From assembly GCF_023705585.1 (NCBI RefSeq), contig NZ_BOQE01000001.1, positions 1,129,341-1,193,340 of the forward strand: a stretch of 64,000 nucleotides of DNA, read 5' to 3'. Positions 26,734 to 36,308 of this stretch are shown here, one piece after another. Under the pieces are notes generated by a model. The model had not been told where the DNA came from. It searched no databases and saw only the letters and a program-made list of their open reading frames with translations. The stretch is from Collibacillus ludicampi. Its GTDB lineage: Bacteria > Bacillota > Bacilli > Tumebacillales > BOQE01. Every line of letters begins with the position of its first letter. The stretch's first letter is position 1. The position numbers and the translations under genes were made by a program.

Positions 26734-27484
26734 AATCCGACCGCTAATGCTTCTTGTCATGTTCTTTGCGGTTTTATCGCTCGGCGTGAGCGGATGCGGT
26801 ATCCACTATACCGCCCCCAATGCACAAGAGGCGCCGTCCCAAACGGAAGAAAAACACGTGGATCCGAACGGATGGTCCGCGATCCTGGAAGCAATCAACA
26901 AAAACCAAACGGTCACCAAGTTCGGAATGAACGGCAATCTCTACGTGCGTGAACGCGGACGTACCCATCTCTCTTCCATCTACGGCAATGTCATCTTGCC
27001 CGATCAGATCGTCATGTCACAGTCGGTCGACGGCCGTTCGTACTATATTTTTCAAGACCAACATTCATCCTATTACCGCGAAGACGGAGCGTGGCGCCCG
27101 AGCTCGCGCGTCAAACTGCCTGACATCTGGGCATCGTTGGAGCGCCTGACGAAGATGAATCCGCCGACCGTCTATCGCTTAAAGGATCAGATTCTGATCA
27201 GTTCGAACACACATGTGTACCAATTGGAAGCAGATGCCGTGCCTTTGGCGGGATTCCCTGTTCCCGAAGGAAAATCGGTCCCCACGCTGTATACGTTTTA
27301 TATTGACGCAAAAACGCATTACTTGATGAAAATCGAAATGGAATCCGTCAGCGGCGTCGATGATGTAGGCACATTCGTAACCAATGCGTCCATTCAATTT
27401 TTCAGCCTGAATGATGACAACTTGAAAGTGGAAATGCCTCCGGAACTGAAAAATCAGTTGAAGGAAGAGGCGAAGAGAAAATAG
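26726..27484 (+). CDS. LolA/LppX-like lipoprotein of the Wzy-type operon
   Basis: A 252-residue lipoprotein with lipobox VSGC and a beta-rich mature part. The central pattern (MNGNLYVRERGRTHLSSIYG, then TFYIDAKTHYLMKIEME) resembles outer-face lipoproteins that fold as a half-barrel, such as LolA/LppX/YjgB-type domains, but identity is uncertain. The ATG at 26726 is preceded by GGGGGAAAGG; longer in-frame starts lie inside the upstream gene. It is the third gene of the unit and is followed by a terminator. Confidence 0.72.
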   Translation: MRRIRPLMLLVMFFAVLSLGVSGCGIHYTAPNAQEAPSQTEEKHVDPNGWSAILEAINKNQTVTKFGMNGNLYVRERGRTHLSSIYGNVILPDQIVMSQSVDGRSYYIFQDQHSSYYREDGAWRPSSRVKLPDIWASLERLTKMNPPTVYRLKDQILISSNTHVYQLEADAVPLAGFPVPEGKSVPTLYTFYIDAKTHYLMKIEMESVSGVDDVGTFVTNASIQFFSLNDDNLKVEMPPELKNQLKEEAKRK

Positions 27485-27491
27485 CGAAACA

Positions 27492-27529
27492 AACGAGGCT
27501 CTGCCGTTCTTTGCAGGGCCTCGTTTTTA
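27492..27529. terminator. Bidirectional terminator
   Basis: AACGAGGC / GCCTCGTT with an inner CTGC/GCAG stem, followed by TTTT on plus and by A-rich sequence serving the convergent SLH gene. Confidence 0.75.
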
Positions 27530-27531
27530 TG

Positions 27532-29751
27532 TCACTTCAAACCTGCGTAATAAGGCGGATGACTGTTTTTCAAATGCTGTTGCATCTGTGACACGACATA
27601 TGCGATTTGAGCGCGTGTGACTTTCTCAACCGGATGAAAATGCACGCCATCTCCCGACATCAGCCCCAGTGCTTTGACAATCGCGATACTCCCCAGGTAT
27701 GGATCATCTTGCGGGGTGAGATCTTCAAACGGTTTGACAAAGATCTCTTTCTTCGCGGAAAGTTCTCCGTATCCGAGAGCATGGGTTGCCAAATCCGCCA
27801 ATTCTTCGCGCAGGATGGGCTCATTCGGGTGAAACTCTTGCAGATTTTTGGGGAGCCATCCCATCATTACGGCCGATTCGATAAATTCGTAGTTCGGGTC
27901 TGTCGGCAAGACGTCTTGATAAGAGGATTTGGCCACGGCATAACGGGGGAACGAAAGCCCCAGAACGAACGCGCGCACCGCTTCTCCACGGGTTACAACC
28001 GCATCCGGGTGCACCTTGTCGCCATCCAGCTTAAATACGCCCCTGTTGACCATTTCCTGCAGTTCCTTCTCTGCCCAATGTCCCTTGATATCGCTTACTT
28101 TCCGGTTATCGGCCGGTTGGCCCCAAGGAGTCAACCATTCCCCGGAAATCGCATCCAAGCGAGATGCAGGATCTGCGGCTGCCGGTGCGTAAACCAGAAG
28201 AACATTTCCCCATTTCGGACCGTTCCCGGACTCGCTGTTTTTCTCCATCAGACGTACATATTGGAGTTGCAGTGGGAACTTTTCCAAGATCTTCGCTTTC
28301 GCCGCTTCCACAGACATCGCTTGCTTCGGATCCGGATAGGGAACCGATTGATTTTCCGGAAGTCGGTTCATGGAATGATATTGTACGACTTTGCCAGTTT
28401 GGCCATCGACAGTGAGGTCGATCGTTTGATCGTCCGACAGGATCCCGTTGACCAGATGGCCAAAATGGAAATTGTAACCGTTCATTCCTTTAATGTCCGT
28501 AAATGCCGGTTCTTGATTCAAGAGAGCAAATGAATGGAGTTGGGTCGGCGCCGCTTGTTTCACAAAAGCGATCGCTTTCTCGCGCGCTTCTTCCCTGCTC
28601 AGTTTCGGCGTCTGCTTCTCATCAATCGGAGAACCCGGAGTGAATAAATCGCGCAATTCTCCAGTGTTCGCATCGACCGCGATTTCGATCGTCCCGTTTT
28701 TGGGATCTCCTCCTTTCATCCAGGAGAAGCGCCAGACTTTGATCTGATTGTTTTGCCATGTGGTGAAAGAAGCGTTTTGTAATGTATAGGAGGAATCGAT
28801 CATCGACGCATACCCTTTGGCCAGTTTCAAGGCTGTTTCTTGATCGACATTGCCGTTTGCAGGAGCTGGTTCCGCCTTGTCCGCCAGAGGAACCGTCGGT
28901 TGGCTGGGTTGGAGTTCTTCTCCCGACTGTGTGATCATTTTTCCGGTATGGGCATCCATGATTGGAAAGCCACCCGCGCCGAAGAAAGGCAGCTGGTTCA
29001 CTTGACTGGTGTATATTAGATGCATCTCGGGGGCTGACGTCCCCGGTTGGATGACGCTTTCATACTGTAACTGCAGCGGCAGTTGAGCGGAATACAAAGT
29101 GGCCGCTTTTTCCTTATCGATCACGGATTCGGCTTTCGGAAATTGATCATCCGAGAGAGACCATGTGAAATTATAATTGACGAGATTACCTTGCCCATCG
29201 ATTGTTATCGTAAAACCGTCCATCGGGAAGGGAATCCCATTGACCGTACGCACAAAACGGAACGAATACCCGCTCATTCCTTTCACGTATGGCATGTTGA
29301 CAGCTTCTTGATCCGTGGATATTTCTTGTACAAGAGCAGCCTTGTCCGGTTCGAGTTTTTGTATCCACGCTTTGGCCTTTGCTCTCGCATCATCGCGCGT
29401 TACCTTCGTTTCGCCATTGGATGAGTCTCCCCACATGTTTAGCGAGACGATATCGCCTGTCTTCGCGTTCACAATCGCGTGAATGCTTGCATGATCGGCA
29501 AAATTGTTTTTCGCCCAGGTGAAAATCCAAACCGAATTGTTGACCCCCGGCATTCCGAAATGATCATCGCTTTGCACGGACTCGAGTTTGTAATCATCTG
29601 ATATCGAGAGAATTTGTTGCACCTTTTTCATCGCCTGGTCTTGTGTCAAAACAGACGTTTGTGCAGAGTCCGCCCCCGCCAGTGTTGGTGATGCAAACAC
29701 AAGCGTCATGGCCAATGTGACGGCGGCCCATTTCCTGTTTCGTCCCCGCAT
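27532..29751 (-). CDS. YcdB/YcdC-domain protein with C-terminal SLH anchor
   Basis: A 739-residue secreted surface protein. A signal peptide (ending TLAGADS) is followed by repeated PepSY-like YcdB/YcdC domains (recurring VNAKTGDIVSLN, VDANTGELRDLF and VDGQTGKVVQYH) and by three SLH domains at about 555-720 (VSDIKGHWAEKELQEM, then YQDVLPTDPNYEFI and FEDLTPQDDPYLGS). SLH domains tether it to pyruvylated wall polymer. The ATG at 29751 has GAGGTG nine bases upstream; a GTG four codons earlier lacks a site. A paralogue without SLH lies at 44486-46228. Its exact role is unknown; PepSY domains often inhibit or regulate secreted proteases. Confidence 0.88.
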   Translation of the reverse strand: MRGRNRKWAAVTLAMTLVFASPTLAGADSAQTSVLTQDQAMKKVQQILSISDDYKLESVQSDDHFGMPGVNNSVWIFTWAKNNFADHASIHAIVNAKTGDIVSLNMWGDSSNGETKVTRDDARAKAKAWIQKLEPDKAALVQEISTDQEAVNMPYVKGMSGYSFRFVRTVNGIPFPMDGFTITIDGQGNLVNYNFTWSLSDDQFPKAESVIDKEKAATLYSAQLPLQLQYESVIQPGTSAPEMHLIYTSQVNQLPFFGAGGFPIMDAHTGKMITQSGEELQPSQPTVPLADKAEPAPANGNVDQETALKLAKGYASMIDSSYTLQNASFTTWQNNQIKVWRFSWMKGGDPKNGTIEIAVDANTGELRDLFTPGSPIDEKQTPKLSREEAREKAIAFVKQAAPTQLHSFALLNQEPAFTDIKGMNGYNFHFGHLVNGILSDDQTIDLTVDGQTGKVVQYHSMNRLPENQSVPYPDPKQAMSVEAAKAKILEKFPLQLQYVRLMEKNSESGNGPKWGNVLLVYAPAAADPASRLDAISGEWLTPWGQPADNRKVSDIKGHWAEKELQEMVNRGVFKLDGDKVHPDAVVTRGEAVRAFVLGLSFPRYAVAKSSYQDVLPTDPNYEFIESAVMMGWLPKNLQEFHPNEPILREELADLATHALGYGELSAKKEIFVKPFEDLTPQDDPYLGSIAIVKALGLMSGDGVHFHPVEKVTRAQIAYVVSQMQQHLKNSHPPYYAGLK

Positions 29752-29786
29752 TGATCTCTTCACCTCGCAAAAAATGTGATCCTACA

Positions 29787-30215
29787 ATGAAAACTAGTGC
29801 TTAGGTGGATGTATCGCTTTTCGCTTGGGTTCGATGAAGGTCCAGAGGTCATATGCTTCGCGTTCATGCTCTGTGGAGGTCGTTTCAGCAGGTATATGCA
29901 TTGCGCTCATGCTCCGTGAAGGTCGTCTCGCATGGAATCATAATCAAATGTTGCGAGACGACCTTCAAAGTCGCTATTACGCGCAATGCATATACCCTTT
30001 TACGTCCAAAGGAAGCGAGACGATCTTCGAAATCGCTGTCTCACGCAAAGCATATGCCTATTAACGGTTTAAAGGAAGCGGAACGACCTTCCACTCACCT
30101 CTGCGCTGCAAAGCGATACCATCCACCCAAAAGTCACCCTGTAGCTTTTGGCAGTCTTAAACATTTCTTCTCTACCAAGAAACTTTTCTTCTTCTGATGG
30201 CGCCGGTTGCGGTAT
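29787..30215 (-). repeat. Triple-nested hairpin repeat E
   Basis: Three hairpin units sit one inside another. Outer type-II arms are 29801-29842 and 30079-30130; middle type-I arms 29847-29888 and 30015-30060; inner type-I arms 29890-29931 and 29953-29996 around a 21-nt loop. The tail (30131-30215, core GATGGCGCCGGTTGCGG) adjoins the outer L arm and the flank AAAACTAGTGC the outer R arm. All three levels keep the same L-to-R polarity on the minus strand. The layout matches the copy at 62330-62767, inverted. Between 30216 and 30403 only AT-rich promoter-like sequence is seen. Confidence 0.88.
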
Positions 30216-30403
30216 GGGGGTATGAGAAAGCGCCATACACAAAATTGGGTGACTTTTCTAACAAAAGTGTAACATATAGGCATGGTCGAAGTATATCAAA
30301 TGATGGAAGATGAAAGAAAAATGATAGGGTATAGGAATCCTCGAAGCTTCATAGAATAATTACTTATTCGTCTGATTCATTGCGTTACGAGGTGGGGAAG
30401 CGT

Positions 30404-31381
30404 ATGAAGATAGTCGTGTTGGACGGTTATACATTAAATCCAGGAGATTTAAGTTGGCATTCATTGGAGGAGCTTGGGGACGCAACGATCTACGAGCGTA
30501 CGCCCGAAGAACGGATCATTGAGCGTGCAAGCGGCGCCGAAATCGTGCTCACCAACAAAACGCCTTTGAAAGCGGAGACTCTCGCAAAACTGCCAGACCT
30601 TCGTTATATCGGCGTACTGGCTACCGGTTACGATATCGTGGATATACAAGCGGCCTCCCGCAAACAGATCGTTGTCACGAACGTTCCAGAGTATGGAACA
30701 AAATCAGTAGCCCAGATGGTATTCGCCTTGCTTTTGGAGTTATGTAACAAAGTTCAGTTACACAGTGATGCGGTAAAAAGCGGAGAGTGGGCAAGAAATC
30801 CGGACTGGTGTTTCTGGAAAGCCCCTCTCATTGAGTTGGCAGGCAAAACGATGGGGATTATCGGTTATGGCCATATCGGTGAGCAAGTGGCTCGCATTGC
30901 TTTGGCCATGGGTATGAATGTCGTAGCGAATCGGCGATCGGCTAACAAACATCACCCTTTTGTTGATTTGAAGGGACAATCGTTTCAATGGGTCGATCTA
31001 CAGGAGCTCTTACGCATCTCTGATGTAATCTCACTGCACTGCCCTCTTACCCAAGAGACGAAAGGTCTTATCAATAAGGAAAGCTTGAGACTGATGAAGC
31101 CTACGTCTTTTCTCATCAATACGGCACGCGGGGGTCTCGTCGTCGACGCGGATCTTGCCGACGCGCTGAATCATGGCGTGATTGCGGGAGCAGCGTTGGA
31201 TGTCTTGTCCAAGGAACCGCCTGGAAACGATAATCCGTTGCTGACGGCAAAAAATTGCTTGATTACGCCTCATATCGCCTGGGCATCAAAAGAAGCAAGA
31301 CAGAGGTTACTGGAAATTGCCGTGAACAATATACAAGCGTTTTTGGAGGGAAAACCCGTGAATGTGGTAAACAAGGATTGA
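30404..31381 (+). CDS. D-isomer-specific 2-hydroxyacid dehydrogenase
   Basis: A 325-residue NAD(P)-dependent oxidoreductase, resembling glycerate/hydroxypyruvate reductases. The nucleotide site is GIIGYGHIGEQVA (about 148-160). Catalytic residues sit in the usual motifs: TARGGLVVD (R), LSKEPP (E) and ITPHIAWAS (H). AGGTGGGG precedes the ATG at 30404. It is monocistronic, directly after the nested repeat. The substrate (glyoxylate, hydroxypyruvate or another 2-ketoacid) cannot be fixed from sequence. Confidence 0.9.
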   Translation: MKIVVLDGYTLNPGDLSWHSLEELGDATIYERTPEERIIERASGAEIVLTNKTPLKAETLAKLPDLRYIGVLATGYDIVDIQAASRKQIVVTNVPEYGTKSVAQMVFALLLELCNKVQLHSDAVKSGEWARNPDWCFWKAPLIELAGKTMGIIGYGHIGEQVARIALAMGMNVVANRRSANKHHPFVDLKGQSFQWVDLQELLRISDVISLHCPLTQETKGLINKESLRLMKPTSFLINTARGGLVVDADLADALNHGVIAGAALDVLSKEPPGNDNPLLTAKNCLITPHIAWASKEARQRLLEIAVNNIQAFLEGKPVNVVNKD

Positions 31382-31558
31382 CGGAAAAACAATTTGATAT
31401 GAACGACATTGTGTACTTCAAATAGAAGCCGAGAACACATCGAGAACTGAGCTGCGAGACACAGGTATGGTTGCTGCTAATCTCGACATACCTTTTGAAG
31501 GTTGGGTACGATTGCCCTTTTGACTGGGAGCATGCTTAGGTATGAAGAAGAGGGCCAT
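31382..31558 (+). other. Intergenic stretch with a possible coding remnant
   Basis: A short plus-strand frame around 31448-31522 reads LRDTGMVAANLDIPFEGW and stops. It looks protein-like but is too short to identify. Confidence 0.25.
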
Positions 31559-31584
31559 CACCACAGGATTCCTGTGGTGTTTTT
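31559..31584 (+). terminator. Intrinsic terminator before the GNAT gene
   Basis: CACCACAGG / CCTGTGGTG with an ATT loop, followed by TTTTT, 25 bp before the next start codon. Confidence 0.75.
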
Positions 31585-31608
31585 ATGTGAAAGAAGGGAT
31601 GAGGTAAG

Positions 31609-32157
31609 ATGAAATTGGTGGGACACAAAATCTATTTGCGATTTTTAGAGGCCACAGATGTGGGGGCGTTGGCAGAGATGCACCGTAGAAACCGAGAATT
31701 TTGGCAACAGTATACCCCAGAACGGACCGAGGAGTTCTATATGGAGGAATATCAGTTAAATCGAATCCAAACCAGCTTGGCGAAGATGGAAAGAGACGAG
31801 CAATACACGTTCGGCATTTTCCTCGTCGGTACTGATGAACTGATTGGCATCATTGAGTTAACTGAAGTAGTACGTGGTCCTTTACAGACATGTTGGCTAG
31901 GCTATTATGTAGATCAATCGCACAACGGACATGGCTATACTACTGAAGCTGTGCGCCTGATCGTTGACCATGCCTTCGAGGTTCTCAAGTTGCACAGAAT
32001 CGAAGCAGGGGTCATGCCACATAACATCGGGTCGATTCGAGTTTTGGAAAAGGCAGGATTCCATAAGGAGGGGCTTTCCAAGAAGAACGTGAAGATTAAC
32101 GGGAAGTGGGAAGATCATTTACACTTCGCTATCGTGAATCCCAATGATTCAGAATGA
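31609..32157 (+). CDS. GNAT acetyltransferase, RimJ/RimL type
   Basis: A 182-residue acetyl-CoA-dependent N-acetyltransferase. The family pattern is clear: IYLRFLEATDVGALAEMH at the start, GIIELTEVVRGPLQTCWLGY, the acetyl-CoA loop NGHGYTTEAVRLIVD, and RIEAGVMPHNIGSIRVLEKAGF near the end. RimJ/RimL enzymes acetylate protein N-termini, though many paralogues have other amine substrates. GATGAGGTAAG precedes the ATG. It is monocistronic. Confidence 0.9.
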   Translation: MKLVGHKIYLRFLEATDVGALAEMHRRNREFWQQYTPERTEEFYMEEYQLNRIQTSLAKMERDEQYTFGIFLVGTDELIGIIELTEVVRGPLQTCWLGYYVDQSHNGHGYTTEAVRLIVDHAFEVLKLHRIEAGVMPHNIGSIRVLEKAGFHKEGLSKKNVKINGKWEDHLHFAIVNPNDSE

Positions 32158-32308
32158 CTAGGACGCCCCAATTTTTCTAGTGAACCGGTGCAATTCCCGC
32201 ATGCTTAGAAAATGAAATCCCCTATCTGAGAGATAGAGGAAAAATAAAGGGTTTCGGGTAGGCAATAATATTTTACTATTTTATAAATAATCAGATAATA
32301 TAGCGGTA

Positions 32309-32362
32309 CATGACGTCTTTCTTTTTCCTAACGAGAAGAATCTAATTTTGTAAAACACTCAT
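32309..32362 (+). mobile_element. Right-end remnant of the IS seen at 35.8 kb
   Basis: This 54-bp stretch closely matches the last 54 bp of the deleted IS at 35761-36280 (ACGTCTTTCTTTTTCCTAAC, then TCTAATTTTGTAAAACACTC). Only the end is present. The remainder of 32158-32515 is AT-rich, with promoter-like sequence and AAGGAGG for the next gene. Confidence 0.6.
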
Positions 32363-32515
32363 GATTTCAAGAGAAATAGACAGGAATCACTATAATCCAA
32401 AAATTTATTTAGTTTATTTGCTATTCTAAGACTTTATTTTCTCTTAACATATATTTTATATCATTATATTGTCTATCAATTACATAATTAATTATGGATC
32501 AAGGAGGTAACATTT

Positions 32516-34498
32516 TTGAGAAAAGGGGTTAAGGGTTTGTTTTCATTCGATGTAAAAAAGAGATTGATCCTGTCATTCGCGATCATTCTGATCATTCCCA
32601 GTATGATCATTGGTTGGGTCTCCTATCAGACGGCGAAAACCAAAGTCGCTGTCGAGATTCAACAAGCTGCTGACGAGAACGTTAAGCTCATCAACCAAAC
32701 GATCAATGAGGCTATCCAAGCCAAAATGCGCGATATTGATTACTTTTCACAGAGGGTGAATCAGGAAGATCTCAACAGTAAAGATCATCTGCCCGTGAAA
32801 GAACAACTGGATGCCTATGCCAAACTCCATCCGGATCTACTTTCAATCTACGTGGGAACAACTACCGGAGAATTTATTCAATCCCCGAAACTCTCCCTTC
32901 CTTCTGGATATGATCCCCGCAATCGGCCTTGGTATCAGATGGCCATGAACCATAAGGGGAATATCATCATCACAGAACCTTTTTCGACTGCCAGCACCGG
33001 CCAAATGACTGTGACCATCGCGAAAACGTTGCAAGACGGATCCGGGGTTGTCGCGCTTAATTTGAACCTGCAATATTTATCAGATGTCGTGAGTCAGGTA
33101 AAAATCGGAAAAAACGGATATGTATTTCTATTGGATAAGACGAGTAAGGTGATTGTCCATCCTGCGATGAAGCCGGGTACCGAAGCGAAAGGCTATGAAT
33201 CGGATATGATGTCCAAACGGGATTCCGGTGTCTTCGATTATTTATATGATGGTCAGAGCAAGTACATTGATTTTGTTAGCAACAAAACGACAGGGTGGAA
33301 AATTGCCGCCACATGGAAGGCGGATGAAATTGACGCAGCCGCTTCATCCATCTTTCACACGACAATGCTTGTTATCGTTCTTTCCTTATTTGCAGGCGCA
33401 GTCATTGTCTGGCTGATCATTCGCTCCATCTCAGGCCGCTTCAAAGAATTGAACGATGCGGCGGAGAGAATCAGTCAAGGTGACCTCACAGAAACGATAC
33501 AAGTGAGGGCGAATCATGAGTTTGACAAACTGGCCATGGCCTTTAATCACATGAGTGAATCTCTACGCACAATTATTAATCAGGTGCAGGAAACCGCTGA
33601 CCATGTGGCGGCTTCTTCTATCGAGTTGAGAGCGAGCGCCGAACAAACGAGCAAGGCAACGGAACAGGTGGCTATGGCGATTCAAGAGGTAGCCAGCGGT
33701 ACGGAGAACCAGACGCGAGGTGCCGAAGAGAGCGCAAAAGCGATGGAGGAAATGGCCGCGGGTATCAGTCGCATCGCTGAAAGTTCATCCATCGTTTCTG
33801 AGGTGGCTTCTGAGACGATGCAACAGGCGGAAGAAGGCAACCGTTTTGTTCAAAATACGGTTAAGCAGATGAATGCGATCAGCGACTCTGTCAAACGTTC
33901 AGAAGAATCGATCTTGCACCTGGTGGAGCGTGCGCATGCGATCGAAAAAATCGTCGAGTTGATTACAAATATCGCTGACCAAACCAGTTTGCTTGCACTC
34001 AATGCGGCGATAGAGGCGGCAAGAGCTGGAGAATCAGGCCGCGGATTTGCCGTTGTCGCGGATGAAGTGAGAAAACTTGCCGAACGAACGGCTGAATCGA
34101 CAAAACAGATCACCTATTTGATTGAAGAAACGCAGAAAGACACGAAATCTACAGTGGAATACATGGGACAAGTGAAAAAAGAAGTGGAATCGGGCCTTTC
34201 CGTGGCACAAGAAACGGAACAGAAATTCGTACGTATTTTCGAATCAATGAACCGAATCGCCGGACAAATCCAAGAGGTTGCTGCAACCGCTCAACAATTG
34301 TCGGCCGGAACGCAACAAGTAGCCGCTTCCGTAGAAGAGATGGCACGCGTATCGCAAGAAACGGCGGCACATTCGCAAAATGTTGCGGCAATCACGGAAG
34401 AACAATTGGCTTCTATGGAGGAAATCGGTTCCTCTGCAGCAAACTTGGAAAAAATGGTGGAAGAATTGCAAAGCCTCATGCAACGTTTCAAAGTCTGA
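32516..34498 (+). CDS. Methyl-accepting chemotaxis protein, dCache type
   Basis: A 660-residue membrane receptor. A first helix (about 14-36), a Cache-type ligand-binding domain (about 40-280, with [12 protein letters not shown] and [19 protein letters not shown]), a second helix (about 283-305), HAMP (to about 355) and a cytoplasmic signalling domain with the conserved tip [28 protein letters not shown] is usual in dCache_1 domains that sense small acids or amino acids. It starts with TTG after AAGGAGGTAAC. No chemotaxis genes are nearby. A strong terminator follows. Confidence 0.93.
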   Translation: MRKGVKGLFSFDVKKRLILSFAIILIIPSMIIGWVSYQTAKTKVAVEIQQAADENVKLINQTINEAIQAKMRDIDYFSQRVNQEDLNSKDHLPVKEQLDAYAKLHPDLLSIYVGTTTGEFIQSPKLSLPSGYDPRNRPWYQMAMNHKGNIIITEPFSTASTGQMTVTIAKTLQDGSGVVALNLNLQYLSDVVSQVKIGKNGYVFLLDKTSKVIVHPAMKPGTEAKGYESDMMSKRDSGVFDYLYDGQSKYIDFVSNKTTGWKIAATWKADEIDAAASSIFHTTMLVIVLSLFAGAVIVWLIIRSISGRFKELNDAAERISQGDLTETIQVRANHEFDKLAMAFNHMSESLRTIINQVQETADHVAASSIELRASAEQTSKATEQVAMAIQEVASGTENQTRGAEESAKAMEEMAAGISRIAESSSIVSEVASETMQQAEEGNRFVQNTVKQMNAISDSVKRSEESILHLVERAHAIEKIVELITNIADQTSLLALNAAIEAARAGESGRGFAVVADEVRKLAERTAESTKQITYLIEETQKDTKSTVEYMGQVKKEVESGLSVAQETEQKFVRIFESMNRIAGQIQEVAATAQQLSAGTQQVAASVEEMARVSQETAAHSQNVAAITEEQLASMEEIGSSAANLEKMVEELQSLMQRFKV

Positions 34499-34502
34499 CT
34501 AA

Positions 34503-34527
34503 AAAAGCGGGGAAATCCCCGCTTTTC
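34503..34527 (+). terminator. Terminator of the chemoreceptor gene
   Basis: AAAAGCGGGG / CCCCGCTTTT with an AAAT loop, immediately after the stop codon. Confidence 0.85.
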
Positions 34528-34551
34528 TATCATACTTCCGAGAATGTCGTC

Positions 34552-34662
34552 TCAAGCATTGTTGACCTCGTCAGCCTTTGCAAAGAGACCAGCATGAGCA
34601 GCGCCTTTAATCTCTAAGAATTCACCATGGGGCATCTTCTCGGCAGCTACTCGAAATAAATG
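34552..34662 (-). pseudogene. C-terminal remnant of an alpha/beta hydrolase
   Basis: The minus strand encodes about 36 residues ending in a stop, containing AAEKMPHGEFLEIKGAAHAG and then LFAKADEVNNA. This is the usual end of an alpha/beta-hydrolase fold protein, with the catalytic-type histidine in GAAHAG. Everything upstream of it has been replaced by the promoter of the methyltransferase gene. Confidence 0.6.
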
Positions 34663-34663
34663 C

Positions 34664-34692
34664 TTGACAAAATTTTATTATTGTGGTATTAT
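34664..34692 (+). promoter_or_regulatory. Sigma-A type promoter of the methyltransferase gene
   Basis: TTGACA, a 17-bp AT-rich spacer, then TATTAT: a near-consensus promoter. The leader that follows contains an inverted repeat (CTATCTC at 34745 and GAGATAG at 34765) shortly before the ribosome site AAAGGAGG. Confidence 0.7.
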
Positions 34693-34793
34693 TAAATTTT
34701 AATGATTGACACAATGGTTAGGTTTGGTATACTTCTTTTTAGATGCTATCTCTCGGTGCCTAAGGAGATAGGCTCTAAAAGGAGGATATTCAA

Positions 34794-35696
34794 ATGAAAG
34801 AAAACCAAGTCAGTCTTACTGCAATAATGACCGCCTACTTACGTGCCTACCATGCCATGAATGATACCCCAAAAATTTTTGATGACTTTCTAGCCTATCG
34901 TTTGATACCAGAAGAAAGACGTGCACTCATTGAACAAGGATTTTCTAGGGCTCTCCAAATTCATGTTCCTGAAAGTAGCTTGGCAGACTCCGACCAGGCG
35001 ACAAATGCCTTGCCGTCTTTATTGCAAGCCATGGGGTTACCTCATGTCCTTAGCCGTTCAAGATATACGGAAGATAACCTTGATCAGGCTGTAAAAAAAG
35101 GGGTGGAGCAGTATGTGATACTCGGGGCTGGGATGGATACCTTTGCTTTTCGCCGACCGGATCTCCTTAGTCAGGTTCAGGTATTTGAAGTTGACCACCC
35201 GGCCACACAAGCCTTCAAACGTAATCGACTGGCTGAATTAGAATGGGAAATCCCATCAAATCTTCACTTTGTACCTGTTGATTTCACAAAGGAGAGTTTG
35301 GCTGATGCACTCAAGGGAACTTCGTATGACTTTCAGACTAAAAGTTTTTTTAGTTGGCTAGGGGTCACCATGTACTTAACTCGAAACGAAGTGTTCGCAA
35401 CGCTGCGTTCCATTACCGATATTGCCCCCGTGGGCAGTGCGGTTATCTTCGATTACTTTGTACCGGAAGAAGCTACTCCACATATGAAAGAGATGCAGGA
35501 GAATTTACGAAAGATAGGCGAGCCGATGAAAACGACCTTTGACCCGTCAACACTGGCTTTTGAACTGGAACGTTTAGGGCTCCGTCTTCACGAGAACTTA
35601 AGCCCATCCGATATCCAAGAACGCTATTTTCAGAGTCGAACGGATCGTTATTATGCGAGTAAACATGTGCGCTTTGCGTGGGCAGTCGTAGAGTAA
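34794..35696 (+). CDS. Class I SAM-dependent methyltransferase (TIGR00027/LCMT-like)
   Basis: A 300-residue methyltransferase. The SAM-binding signature VILGAGMDTFAFR (about 105-118) and the acidic loop VFEVDHPATQAFK identify the leucine-carboxyl-methyltransferase-like family often annotated as TIGR00027. Substrates in bacteria are mostly unknown and include small metabolites. AAAGGAGG precedes the ATG, and a near-consensus promoter lies 100 bp upstream. Its AT-richer sequence, setting among remnants and own promoter suggest an acquired cassette. A weak terminator (GTCGGG, CTCGGC, T-run at 35731-35757) follows. Confidence 0.85.
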   Translation: MKENQVSLTAIMTAYLRAYHAMNDTPKIFDDFLAYRLIPEERRALIEQGFSRALQIHVPESSLADSDQATNALPSLLQAMGLPHVLSRSRYTEDNLDQAVKKGVEQYVILGAGMDTFAFRRPDLLSQVQVFEVDHPATQAFKRNRLAELEWEIPSNLHFVPVDFTKESLADALKGTSYDFQTKSFFSWLGVTMYLTRNEVFATLRSITDIAPVGSAVIFDYFVPEEATPHMKEMQENLRKIGEPMKTTFDPSTLAFELERLGLRLHENLSPSDIQERYFQSRTDRYYASKHVRFAWAVVE

Positions 35697-35730
35697 AAAA
35701 TATGTTCTCTCATATTAGATGATTATTAAC

Positions 35731-35757
35731 GTCGGGTTGAGTGCTCGGCTTTTTTTA
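35731..35757 (+). terminator. Weak terminator of the methyltransferase gene
   Basis: GTCGGG pairs with CTCGGC (two G-U pairs) and is followed by seven T. Confidence 0.45.
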
Positions 35758-35760
35758 TAT

Positions 35761-36280
35761 ATGAGCCTTTTGCATTATTCCTATCCCTTATGCCGTAAGG
35801 CATAAAACAAAAGAAAAAAGGACTTTACCCCAATTTGTAGAAAGTTCAAGTGACCAAACTCAATTCTTTCCACAGGAGGTAAAGTCACTTGTATATTCTA
35901 CAACAAACTCTGTTTTCCTTTGAAGATTGGATGAAACTTGAGTCTCAAGAGACATAGAAACACAAAACCGTGGCAGGAATTATACAAGAAGCGTACGAGT
36001 GTAGAACGTTGTCATTCTCGATTAAAAGAGTATCTTACGGCAAATGATCTTCATGTGAAAGGGATCCGCAAAGTAAAATCTCACATGTATATTAACGCAA
36101 TCGTTCTATTGGCTTCCGCCTTAGCCATGACCAAAGCAAACGCATACAAAAATGTAGCTTAAAAACGGTATTGGATTCGTATAAACAATTTTTTCTGGAA
36201 AATATAGGTTTTTGATTAAGAGCATGATGTCTTTCTTTTTGCCTAACGGCAGAAAACTAATTTTGCAAAACGCTCATATA
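35761..36280 (+). mobile_element. Internally deleted IS with both ends
   Basis: Terminal inverted repeats ATGAGCCTTTTGCATTATT (35761-35779) and its near-complement at 36262-36280 (16 of 19 match) bound a 520-bp element holding a collapsed transposase gene. A right-end copy also survives at 32309-32362. The element cannot move by itself but could be mobilised by a full-length relative. Confidence 0.7.
35889..36162 (+). pseudogene. DDE transposase, N- and C-terminal ends fused out of frame
   Basis: A TTG after ACAGGAGG starts a frame reading LYILQQTLFSFEDWMKLESQ and then stops. In another frame from 35938 a C-terminal transposase part follows (RTSVERCHSRLKEYL, then GIRKVKSHMYINAIVLLASA), with the glutamate of a DDE catalytic triad in VERCHSRLKE. 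The middle of the gene, several hundred codons, is missing. Confidence 0.7.
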
Positions 36281-36308
36281 TATGAAATTCCAAAAGAGAT
36301 GGGAGATC

